Of a DNA stretch of 64,000 nt, positions 8,814 to 16,448 are shown piece by piece (position 1 is the first letter of the stretch; every line of letters starts with the position of its first letter). This DNA is from UBA11606 sp965243715. Lineage in GTDB: Bacteria > Actinomycetota > Acidimicrobiia > Acidimicrobiales > Aldehydirespiratoraceae. The notes under the pieces were generated by a model. The model saw only the letters and a list, made by a program, of their open reading frames with translations, was not told where the DNA came from and ran no database searches. Location: contig CBDEVU010000018.1 of the NCBI GenBank assembly GCA_965243715.1, positions 62,001-126,000 on the forward strand, read 5' to 3'. The position numbers and the translations under genes are program-made.

Positions 8814-9677
8814 ATGGAGTTTGATTTTAACGGCCAAACCGTTCGCTACGCCAACGGCGGTAAAGCCCATGACGGTACAGCCCATGACGGTACAGCTCAT
8901 GACAGTACAGCTCATGACGGTACAGCCCATGACAGTGCAGCTCCGGCGGTCGTGATGATCCACGGCGCGGGGATGAACCGCACCTTTTGGCAGATGCAAA
9001 CCCGTTACCTTGCCCATCACGGATACCGCGTGGTCGCCGTCGACCTTCCCGGCCACGGCGGCTCGCACGGACCGCTGCTCGAGACCATCCCCGAAATGGG
9101 GGAGTGGATGGCGGAACTCGTCAGGGCTATGGGGCTCGCACCGGCTCACCTCGTTGGTCATTCGATGGGGACCTACATCGGGCTTGAGACCGCTGCTCAG
9201 GCCCCTGACGTTGTTGGCTCCCTAGTGCTCATCGGCACCGCGGCGGCGATGCCGGTACATCCTGAGTTGCTCGACGCGGCCATGAACAATGTTCCCCACG
9301 CGAGCAACCTCATGTCGTCGTGGGGCTTCGGTGCGCCAGCGCGTATCGGCGGCCAGACGACCCCCGGCCGGTGGCTCGTTGGAAGTTCGCGGGCCTTGCT
9401 CGATGTTTCGCGCCCGCGGTCGCTGGGCGTCGACATGGCAGCGTGCAACCGTTACACTTCGACCCTAGAAGCGGCTGGCGCGGTCCGTTGCCCGACGACT
9501 TTCATCTTGGGTTCGCTCGACAAAATGACGCCAACTAGCCGAGCGGTCGATCTCATAAAGGCGGTCGGCTCAGCCCGCACCGTCACGCTCGACAATATTG
9601 GTCACATGCTGCCGATCGAAGCTCCCGACGAAACCCGCGAGGCGATCGTCGCTGCTCTCGCCGCGGCTGTGGATTAA
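8814..9677 (+). CDS. Alpha/beta hydrolase with N-terminal five-residue repeat insert
   Basis: A 287-residue alpha/beta-hydrolase. Visible are the oxyanion strand VVMIHGAGMN, the nucleophile elbow GHSMG (Ser), a late Asp in LGSLDKMTP and the catalytic His in NIGHMLPIE. Between the first beta strand and the HGAG strand is an insert of five tandem AHDGT/AHDST-like units encoded by a 15-base DNA repeat. The substrate is unknown. The ATG at 8814 is preferred because the upstream frame only overlaps metY. The stop overlaps the end of the convergent pabBC gene by four bases. Confidence 0.82.
   Translation: MEFDFNGQTVRYANGGKAHDGTAHDGTAHDSTAHDGTAHDSAAPAVVMIHGAGMNRTFWQMQTRYLAHHGYRVVAVDLPGHGGSHGPLLETIPEMGEWMAELVRAMGLAPAHLVGHSMGTYIGLETAAQAPDVVGSLVLIGTAAAMPVHPELLDAAMNNVPHASNLMSSWGFGAPARIGGQTTPGRWLVGSSRALLDVSRPRSLGVDMAACNRYTSTLEAAGAVRCPTTFILGSLDKMTPTSRAVDLIKAVGSARTVTLDNIGHMLPIEAPDETREAIVAALAAAVD
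8865..8939 (+). repeat. Five tandem 15-base repeats inside the hydrolase gene
   Basis: Units of the form GCCCATGACGGTACA occur five times head to tail with one to three substitutions per unit. Each encodes AHDGT or a close variant. Being a multiple of three, copy-number change would keep the frame. Confidence 0.9.
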
Positions 9678-11440
9678 CGAACGACTGACGCTAGGTGGCG
9701 CAACTCAGGGGGCGACGACGTAGGGTCGATCGCGATCTCCATCCAACCCCGGACGCTATTTACTAGCCAGGCTCGGCGGGCTCGCTCGAGGTCGGGCAGT
9801 CGCAGAACGGTTTCGCTAAGGCGACGATTGGCGAGCAGTTCGGCCCGAAAGGTGCCCGCGAGGAGACCACTGGTGGCATCTGGAGTCAGGCGCTGGCCGT
9901 CGATCTCGAGCACTAGGTTAGCAACGGTGGATTCGGTGAGTTCGCCCCGCTCGTTCCAGAGCAATACGTCATCGAACTGCGGGTGACGCGCACGCGCCAT
10001 GTCGTAGGTTTCGCGCCGGGTTGTCTTGTGTCGGAGGAACTCGTCGCTGCTGTCGATTGGTTGATCGTTTAGGGTGACCTTGGTGACGCCACGGCGGGTC
10101 GGGATTGGCTTGGTCTCGATTTCGATGACCCCGTCGAGCCCTACGAGAACCCGCACGGCTAAGCCGTGATTGGCCCGGATGGCGTCGAGGTTGCGGCGAA
10201 CCTCGTCGGTGTCGAGATCGAAGCCGAAGTGGACCGCGGCGAGAGCCAGCCGCGCTAGGTGACGGTCGAGCAGAACAGCCCCCGCGCCGGGCTCCCACGC
10301 GAGGGTTTCGAGCAGCCGGAACGGGCGGGCCGCTCGATGCAAGACCCGGGCCTTGTCGTGGGCTTCTTGCCATTCGGCGGTGGGATTAGAGTCCCACACG
10401 ATGCCGCCCCCGACGCCGTAGGTGGCACAGCCCGCCTCGGTATCCACCCACGCCGTGCGGATAGCGATATTGAACTCGAAGTCCCCGCCGGGTTCGATCG
10501 CGCCGACCGCACCGGTATAGATGCCCCGAGGGGTCTGCTCGAGATCGGCGATGAAACCCGCGGTCGCGACTTTGGGGGCGCCGGTTATCGACGCGCCGGG
10601 GAAGGTAGCCCGAAAGACAGCGGCGAGATCAGCATCGCTATCGGCCACAACGGTGGAGGTCAACTGATGCACGGTGGGGTAGCTTTCGACTGTGTGCAAC
10701 TCGGTGGTGCGAAGGGTGCCGACCTCGGCCAGCCGGCCCAGATCGTTGCGAGCCAAGTCGACGATCATCGTGTTCTCGGCGCGGTCCTTTTCGCTGCGCA
10801 CCAACTCGTCGGCGAGGGTGCGGTCGACTTCAGGATCGGGGTGCCGAGGTCGGGTTCCCTTCATCGGTCGGGTGTGAAGGGTGCGACCGGTGCGACGCAA
10901 AAAGAGTTCGGGCGAGGCCGAACAGACAGCTCGGGTGCCGAAGTCAAGGAATGCAAGGTGGTCAGCTCGTTGAGCACGGCTCATGGCCGCGAATAAGGCC
11001 AGCGGATCGCCGGAGAAAGTAGCGCTAAGGCGCATTGTGTAGTTGACCTGATAGGTCTCGCCCGCGGCGATGAGTTCCTTCACCCGTTCGATGTCTTGTT
11101 CAAAGTCGGCTTGCTCACGGGTGCAGTTCCACCGACCGGTGGCGAAGTCGCCCCCCGCCGGGCCGCGGGAGGGCTTGGCCGTGTCGAAGGCGGCGAAAGA
11201 AGCGAGTGGAACGTCGCTGGCTCGCAACGAGCGCAGGGCAGGGTCGAACGCCGGGGCGGCGTCGTAGCTCACCATTCCAATCACCCAGGAACCGGCGTGA
11301 GCTGCGGCCTCGGCGGCGGCCAAAACATCGCTGACTTCTTCGAGGGTGTTGGCGTGGAAGCTAGCGGTTGGATGGTCGAACGCGACCCACCGTCGACCGC
11401 CCTTAGTGGGGTAACGAAGCAGAGCTCGACGCAGCGACAC
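9674..11440 (-). CDS. pabBC: Fused aminodeoxychorismate synthase component I / aminodeoxychorismate lyase (PabB-PabC)
   Basis: About 588 residues. The first two thirds are a chorismate-binding domain, with GETYQVNYTMRL, TRPMKGTRPR, NTMIVDLARNDLG and the PGASITGAPK segment. The last third is a class IV aminotransferase-fold lyase (KTTRRETYD, LLWNERGELTESTVANLV). The fusion makes 4-amino-4-deoxychorismate and cleaves it to p-aminobenzoate and pyruvate for folate, with a separate glutaminase. Start choice: GTG at 11440 leaves space before the divergent gene at 11473; a GTG at 11479 would overlap that gene. Folate supply fits the folate-dependent methyl transfer genes nearby, but that link is inference. 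Confidence 0.88.
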   Translation of the reverse strand: MSLRRALLRYPTKGGRRWVAFDHPTASFHANTLEEVSDVLAAAEAAAHAGSWVIGMVSYDAAPAFDPALRSLRASDVPLASFAAFDTAKPSRGPAGGDFATGRWNCTREQADFEQDIERVKELIAAGETYQVNYTMRLSATFSGDPLALFAAMSRAQRADHLAFLDFGTRAVCSASPELFLRRTGRTLHTRPMKGTRPRHPDPEVDRTLADELVRSEKDRAENTMIVDLARNDLGRLAEVGTLRTTELHTVESYPTVHQLTSTVVADSDADLAAVFRATFPGASITGAPKVATAGFIADLEQTPRGIYTGAVGAIEPGGDFEFNIAIRTAWVDTEAGCATYGVGGGIVWDSNPTAEWQEAHDKARVLHRAARPFRLLETLAWEPGAGAVLLDRHLARLALAAVHFGFDLDTDEVRRNLDAIRANHGLAVRVLVGLDGVIEIETKPIPTRRGVTKVTLNDQPIDSSDEFLRHKTTRRETYDMARARHPQFDDVLLWNERGELTESTVANLVLEIDGQRLTPDATSGLLAGTFRAELLANRRLSETVLRLPDLERARRAWLVNSVRGWMEIAIDPTSSPPELRHLASVVR

Positions 11441-11458
11441 CGTTAGAAGTATGCCCGC

Positions 11459-11464
11459 TACGCT
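11459..11464 (+). promoter_or_regulatory. -10-like TACGCT, 8 bases before ATG (leaderless signature)
   Basis: TACGCT lies 8 bases upstream of the aminomethyltransferase ATG at 11473, and no Shine-Dalgarno is present. This fits a leaderless transcript starting at or next to the start codon. Confidence 0.45.
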
Positions 11465-11472
11465 GCTCGCGT

Positions 11473-12624
11473 ATGCCACTGACGCGTTATGCGCGTATTG
11501 AGGAGTCGCCGTACCTGCAACGAGCGCTCGCTCACTGCGACGACGACGCGGCTCTCGCTGTCTATAACCGTATGTATCACTTGCTGCACTACGGAGATCC
11601 TGTCGCCGAGTATTGGGCTCTCGTCGATGGCGTCACGCTGTGGGACGTGGCCTATGAACGTCAGGTGGAGATCGTTGGGCCCGATGCCTGGGCGTTTGCC
11701 CAAACGCTAGTCACACGCGATCTCAGTCGGTGCGAAGTCGGGCAGTGCCGGTATGTGTTCATAACCAATCCGGCGGGCGGAATCATTGCCGATCCTGTGT
11801 TGTTGCGGCTCGCTGAGGATCGGGTTTGGTTGAGCGCGGCTGATGCCGACGTTCACCTGTGGTGCCAAGGTCTCGCCCACGCATCGGGACTCGACTTGAT
11901 GGTGTCGGTGCCTGACGTGGCCCCAGTGCAGATTCAGGGTCCCCGAGCTGTTGATGTGATGGTCGACCTGTTCGGCGACGACATTGCCGAAATGGGCTTT
12001 TTCCGCTTGGGTCGATTCCGGCACGGCGAACTTGATTTGGTGATATCGCGCAGTGGCTGGGGGGAGGACCTCGGATTTGAGGTTTACGTACAGAACGCCC
12101 GAGCCGAGAGTAACAGGGCCGCCGAACACTGGTGGGATGAAGTCCTGCGGGCGGGAGAGCGCCACGAGATTATGGTCGCGGGCCCGAATCACGTGCGTCG
12201 GATCGAGGCCGGAATGCTAGCTCACGGCTGCGATATTGACGATACCACGAATCCCTTCGAAGTCGACATGGGCTACACGTGGATGGTAAACCTCGATCAC
12301 CCCGACGATTTTGTGGGTCGCGCCGCCTTGGAGAGTATTCGGCGCCAAGGTCCAACTCGCCGCCTCGTTGGGGTCGACATCGATGGACCATCTCTTGGCT
12401 CGTTCGTCGACGGCTTGATGCCGCGACCCCTCGATGTTTTGATCGAGGGTAACGTGGTTGGCTCGCTCACGTCGGCGTGTTACTCGCCACGACTGCGTAA
12501 AAATATTGGTTACGCAATGGTACCGACGGCTTCGGCGGACCTCGGCAGTCGATTTGTCATAAACCATCCCCGCTTCGGTGCTCTGCGCGCCGTGGCCGTA
12601 GAGAAACCGCACTGGCGCCGATGA
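11473..12624 (+). CDS. GcvT-family tetrahydrofolate-dependent aminomethyltransferase, DmdA-like
   Basis: A 383-residue member of the glycine-cleavage T-protein / dimethylglycine dehydrogenase / DMSP demethylase family. The opening arrangement (VYNRMYHL..., WALVDGVTLWDVAYERQVEIVGP, RDLSRCEVGQCRYV, DPVLLRL) resembles DmdA, which passes a methyl group from dimethylsulfoniopropionate to tetrahydrofolate. Related enzymes demethylate other osmolytes, so DMSP is only one candidate substrate. The neighbouring betaine importer and corrinoid methyl transfer operon fit osmolyte demethylation. The stop codon overlaps the next ATG (ATGA), so an MFS carrier is translated with it, possibly for the same substrate. 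Confidence 0.75.
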   Translation: MPLTRYARIEESPYLQRALAHCDDDAALAVYNRMYHLLHYGDPVAEYWALVDGVTLWDVAYERQVEIVGPDAWAFAQTLVTRDLSRCEVGQCRYVFITNPAGGIIADPVLLRLAEDRVWLSAADADVHLWCQGLAHASGLDLMVSVPDVAPVQIQGPRAVDVMVDLFGDDIAEMGFFRLGRFRHGELDLVISRSGWGEDLGFEVYVQNARAESNRAAEHWWDEVLRAGERHEIMVAGPNHVRRIEAGMLAHGCDIDDTTNPFEVDMGYTWMVNLDHPDDFVGRAALESIRRQGPTRRLVGVDIDGPSLGSFVDGLMPRPLDVLIEGNVVGSLTSACYSPRLRKNIGYAMVPTASADLGSRFVINHPRFGALRAVAVEKPHWRR

Positions 12625-13955
12625 CCGACTACGAACCAATCGATTACGAACCAATCGATTACGAACCAATTGACTACGAACCAATAGAGGGCGGTCCCTG
12701 GCTCGACGATCAATCACCGACCACCGCGGCGTGGGCGCTGTTTTTCGCCATCTTCTTGCTGATGGCGGGTAACGGCCTCCAAGGCTCGCTCATCGGCGTT
12801 CGTACCGAAGCGGAAGGATTCTCGGTTGCGGTCGCGGGAGTCATCATGGCCGCCTATTTCGCTGGATTCCTTGCGGGCACCCGCTACGCCGAGTACCTCT
12901 TAGCCCGCGTTGGTCACATTCGCGTCTTTGCCGGATTGGCCTCAATGGCCTCCACCGCTGTCTTAGTACATGCACTGTTCGTTAACGCCTACACGTGGGG
13001 CGCGATGCGTTTCGTTACCGGCGTATGCATGGCTGGCTTGTACGTGGTGGCCGAATCGTGGCTCAACGATCTAGCAACTAACGCCACCCGAGGCCGCCTG
13101 CTTTCGGTCTATATGGTCGCCACGATGGGCGGCATGGCGTCGGGTCAGTTCCTGCTTGACCTAGCCGAACCGGGAGGGTTCGAGTTGTTCATGCTCTCCT
13201 CGGTGCTGGTCTCGGCGTCGTTGGTGCCGGTGGCGCTGTCGGCGTCGTCGAACCCTCCCCTCGGCGTGCCCGATTCGTTGTCGTTGCGCGAACTGGCCCG
13301 TCGTGTTCCCGGCGGTGTCTATAGCGCGTTCTGGGGCGGCGCCTCGATGGGCGTCCTTATCGCGTTGGGTGCCGTGTATGCCGTAGCGGTCGACGTGCCG
13401 GACTCGCGCCTCCCCGCTTTTTTGGCTGCTCCCCTAATAGGGTCAGTGGTTCTGCAATGGCCGATTGGTCGACTTTCCGACAGCGTCCCGCGCGGCAACG
13501 TGATGGTATCGGTGGCCGCCGCGGCCAGCGGTATCTGTGTCGCTCTCACCCTGGTCGACCCAAGGAGTTGGACCACCGTCGGGCTGATGTTTGCCTTGGG
13601 CGGCACCTCGTTCCCGCTCTACTCGCTTACCATTGCCTACACAGCGGATCAGCTACCCTCATCACAACTCACCGCGGGTTCGGCCGCTCTCGTTCGGATC
13701 AACGGGATCGGCGCGCTGGCGGGGCCGTTGGGCGCGTCGGCCGTCATGGCCGTCACCAATGAGGTGGCGTTCTTTTGGGCCATGGCGGCGACCCACGGGG
13801 TTATCGTCCCGTACCTGCTGTATCGCATGGTGGTCGCCGAAACGGTCTCGGTCGACGATCAAAGCAAGTTCATTGCGTTTCCCGCCCGGGCTTCCGCCGC
13901 CGCGACGAGCCTGCTCGGGCGCCACCGCAAGCCGCCGAGCGTCCACCGCGAATGA
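12621..13955 (+). CDS. MFS transporter with N-terminal DYEPI repeats
   Basis: A 444-residue, 12-helix major facilitator of the YcaD-like group. After the ATG, which overlaps the preceding stop, four copies of DYEPI precede the first membrane helix, encoded by a 15-base DNA repeat. Motif-A-like loops (GTRYAEYLLARVGHIR, GRLSDSVPRGN) are visible. The substrate is unknown; translational coupling to the DmdA/GcvT-like gene suggests an osmolyte or its product. It converges on the dehydrogenase gene 11 bases away. Confidence 0.82.
   Translation: MTDYEPIDYEPIDYEPIDYEPIEGGPWLDDQSPTTAAWALFFAIFLLMAGNGLQGSLIGVRTEAEGFSVAVAGVIMAAYFAGFLAGTRYAEYLLARVGHIRVFAGLASMASTAVLVHALFVNAYTWGAMRFVTGVCMAGLYVVAESWLNDLATNATRGRLLSVYMVATMGGMASGQFLLDLAEPGGFELFMLSSVLVSASLVPVALSASSNPPLGVPDSLSLRELARRVPGGVYSAFWGGASMGVLIALGAVYAVAVDVPDSRLPAFLAAPLIGSVVLQWPIGRLSDSVPRGNVMVSVAAAASGICVALTLVDPRSWTTVGLMFALGGTSFPLYSLTIAYTADQLPSSQLTAGSAALVRINGIGALAGPLGASAVMAVTNEVAFFWAMAATHGVIVPYLLYRMVVAETVSVDDQSKFIAFPARASAAATSLLGRHRKPPSVHRE
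12627..12686 (+). repeat. Four tandem 15-base repeats encoding (DYEPI)4
   Basis: GACTACGAACCAATC-type units occur four times head to tail right after the MFS start codon, differing only at silent positions. They encode an acidic N-terminal tail exposed before the first helix. Confidence 0.92.
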
Positions 13956-13966
13956 CGAGTCGAAGC

Positions 13967-14884
13967 TCAGTCGGTGACTTCCCATGGCGCGACCCACTCG
14001 CCCGCCATGCGAAAGGAGAGCCCGGCATCGTCCTCCAGACGTTTAGCCACATGAAGTTCGCCCGCGTCGCGGCCGTAGCGCTCGGCGGCTTCGGCAAAAA
14101 CCCCTTGGGCGGCATCGGTCATCACTAGGTCGCGGCCCACATGGCGCGCCAAGTCGCCGATGAGCCTGAGGTCTTTGAGACACAGGTCGAGCGTGAACGA
14201 GGGGTCGTAGTGGCCAGCAAAGATCGATGGGCCATCGTGGCGGGCTACGAATGAGTCGCCGACCGAGTCGCAGATCGCGTCGTAGAGGACCGACAATTCG
14301 ACCCCGTTGGCCATACCCAGCGCGAAACCTTCGCCGATCGCCGCGGCGTGGATGAACCACAATTGGTTGGTGACGAGTTTCACGACGTTTCCCGTGCCGA
14401 GTCCGCCACAGCGGATGACGCGTCCCATGGTTTCGAGTACGGGAGTGACTCGGTCGAGATCGGCGTCGCGGCCGCCCGCGAAGAGGGTAAGTCGACGATT
14501 GCGGGCCCCGTCAACGGCGCCGGTAACGGGTGAGTCGACGACGGTGACACCTTCGGGGGCTTCGTCGGCCAGTGCCTGCACGACCTCGCGTCGATTCGTG
14601 GTGAGATCCGCCCATAGCGATCCGGGCCGTAGCGCGGCGAGGGCGCCGCTGGCGCGCATTACCGCTTCGACATGATCCGGGCGCGGTAGCGAGGTCAACA
14701 AGATGTCGGCTTGGGAGGCCACCACGGCAACATCGTTGGCCGTGCTCGCGCCAGCCGCGGTGGCTTCGGCGACGGCTTCTGGTCGAAGGTCGAAGGCCAC
14801 TACAGTAAAGCCCGCCTCGATCAGGTTGAGGCACATGGGGAGTCCCATGTTGCCGAGGCCAATGAACCCGATGGTGTCAGTCAC
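13967..14884 (-). CDS. NAD(P)-dependent beta-hydroxyacid dehydrogenase (3-hydroxyisobutyrate dehydrogenase family)
   Basis: A 305-residue protein. The Rossmann start GFIGLGNMGLPMCLNL, the substrate-binding DSPVTGAVDGA and the catalytic-lysine helix GNVVKLVTNQLW are all visible. Such enzymes oxidise 3-hydroxyisobutyrate, tartronate semialdehyde-type or related acids. The GTG at 14884, 16 bases after the MttB stop, places the Rossmann motif at the N-terminus; the longer frame runs into mttB. As last gene of the methyltransferase operon it may act on a carbon skeleton released by demethylation, but the substrate is not known. Confidence 0.8.
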   Translation of the reverse strand: MTDTIGFIGLGNMGLPMCLNLIEAGFTVVAFDLRPEAVAEATAAGASTANDVAVVASQADILLTSLPRPDHVEAVMRASGALAALRPGSLWADLTTNRREVVQALADEAPEGVTVVDSPVTGAVDGARNRRLTLFAGGRDADLDRVTPVLETMGRVIRCGGLGTGNVVKLVTNQLWFIHAAAIGEGFALGMANGVELSVLYDAICDSVGDSFVARHDGPSIFAGHYDPSFTLDLCLKDLRLIGDLARHVGRDLVMTDAAQGVFAEAAERYGRDAGELHVAKRLEDDAGLSFRMAGEWVAPWEVTD

Positions 14885-14900
14885 GACGATGCTCGTTTGG

Positions 14901-16448
14901 TTAGTAGGCTGCGTCAGGCATTTCCGACTTGCGCCGTGCGATGTAGTCTTGAAGTTCGGCGTCGATTGCCTCGTCCAAGCCCGGACCTTGGTATTCGGCG
15001 AGCATCCGCTTCCATGTCCGGTTGGCTCGCTGGGCCGCGGTGAGTCCGCCATCTTCGGTCCACTGTTCGAAGCTGTTGTTGTCGGCTTCGGTCGACCGGT
15101 AGAAGGCGGTTTCGAAGTTGGCCAGGGTGTGATTGTTGCCGAGGAAGTGCTCACCGTGGGGATTGCTGCGGAAGGCGTCCATGGCCTGGCCGTTCTCGGA
15201 CATGTCGATACCGCGGGCGTAGACGCCCATCATGCCGAGTTGGTCGGCGTCGAGGATGAGTTTTTCGTAACCTAGGGCCAAGCCGCCCTCTTGCCAGCCA
15301 GCGGCGTGCAACACAAAGTTCACCCCCGCGTTTATGGCGGGCAGAATCGTGGAGGCTGATTCGTAGGCCGCTTGGGCATCGGGGTACTTCGACGCAGTGA
15401 ACTGGCCGCCGGAACGAAAGGGCAGGCCCACCCGGCGTGCCAGCGAAGCCATGACGTTGATGGCCTGGCCCGCCTCGGGTGTGCCGAAGGTCGGTGCGCC
15501 GGTGGCCATCGACATAGACGAGGCAAAGGTGCCGAAGATAACCGGTGCGCCGGGTCTAACCAGTTGCACGTAGGCCATTCCCGACAACGCCTCGGCGAGG
15601 GCTTGAGCGGCGAGCCCAGCAACGGTGACCGGCGACATGGCCCCCGCGAGGATGAACGGCGACATGATGCACGCTTGGTTGGCCCGGGCGTATTGCGTAG
15701 CGGCGCCGAGCATCGTGGCGTCCCAGCGCAACGGCGAGGAGGCATTGATGAGCGAGGTCATCACGGTGCGATCCTCAAGGTCGCCGCCAAAGCCGATGCG
15801 GGCCAACTCGATAGAGTCCGCGGCTCGGTCCGCCGCAGTCACCGAACCCATGAACGGCTTGTCGCTGTACTTGAGGTGGGAGTACACCATGTCGAGATGG
15901 CGCTTGTTGACCGGCACATCGACGGGTTCACATACTGTGCCGCCGCTGTGGTGAAGGTGAGGCAGGTCGTATACGAGTTTCACAATGTTTTGGAAGTCCT
16001 CGATGGTGCCGTAGCGGCGACCGTTGTCGAGATCCATCACGAACGGGGAACCGTAGTTCGGGGCAAATACCGTGCAGTTCTCGCCGATTTTCACGCTTCG
16101 TTCGGGGTTGCGGGCGTGCTGAAGGTAGAACCTCGGCGCGTTCTGCTGAATGATTTCGCGGCACATTCCTTTGGGGAACTTGACGAGGTCACCGGTTACG
16201 GCCGCCCCCGCGGTGCGCCACAGGTCAAGGGCCTCGGGGAACTCCTGAAAGGCGATCCCGATCTCGGCCAGGATGGTTTCGGCGTTCTCCTCGATCTGGC
16301 TGAGGGCGTCGTCGTCGAGCATGTTGACTGGGGGAATCTTGCGCTCTAGGTAGGCAACGGTGGCCGCGGTTGATGAGGCCCGAGCGGCTTGTCGCCCCGC
16401 TCGCCCTCCCCCTCGACGGCCGCCGGAACGGGCTGCGGTTTCGCTCAT
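14901..16448 (-). CDS. MttB-family (trimethylamine methyltransferase-like) corrinoid methyltransferase, no amber codon
   Basis: A 515-residue COG5598 protein. After a basic Gly/Arg-rich N-terminus the MttB fold runs uninterrupted, with no in-frame TAG. It is therefore one of the homologues lacking pyrrolysine, which in studied cases act on quaternary amines such as glycine betaine (MtgB) rather than trimethylamine. It would transfer a methyl group to the corrinoid protein encoded at 20412. ATG overlaps the end of the ASKHA gene (ATGA). The betaine importer in the window supports a betaine-like substrate, by inference. Confidence 0.85.
   Translation of the reverse strand: MSETAARSGGRRGGGRAGRQAARASSTAATVAYLERKIPPVNMLDDDALSQIEENAETILAEIGIAFQEFPEALDLWRTAGAAVTGDLVKFPKGMCREIIQQNAPRFYLQHARNPERSVKIGENCTVFAPNYGSPFVMDLDNGRRYGTIEDFQNIVKLVYDLPHLHHSGGTVCEPVDVPVNKRHLDMVYSHLKYSDKPFMGSVTAADRAADSIELARIGFGGDLEDRTVMTSLINASSPLRWDATMLGAATQYARANQACIMSPFILAGAMSPVTVAGLAAQALAEALSGMAYVQLVRPGAPVIFGTFASSMSMATGAPTFGTPEAGQAINVMASLARRVGLPFRSGGQFTASKYPDAQAAYESASTILPAINAGVNFVLHAAGWQEGGLALGYEKLILDADQLGMMGVYARGIDMSENGQAMDAFRSNPHGEHFLGNNHTLANFETAFYRSTEADNNSFEQWTEDGGLTAAQRANRTWKRMLAEYQGPGLDEAIDAELQDYIARRKSEMPDAAY

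Noticed and set aside
8865..8939. Regular repeats resembling a small CRISPR array
   Set aside because: Units are 15 bases with no spacers and stay in frame within a hydrolase gene.
10259..10996. Plus-strand frame opposite the PabB domain
   Set aside because: High-GC antisense artefact; the minus-strand PabB motifs are unambiguous.
15372..16349. Long open frame (325 codons) on the plus strand opposite mttB
   Set aside because: It is a shadow of the strongly supported MttB homologue; no family resemblance or start signal.
14901..16448. Pyrrolysine (amber) readthrough in MttB
   Set aside because: The frame contains no TAG over 515 codons, so this is a homologue lacking pyrrolysine.
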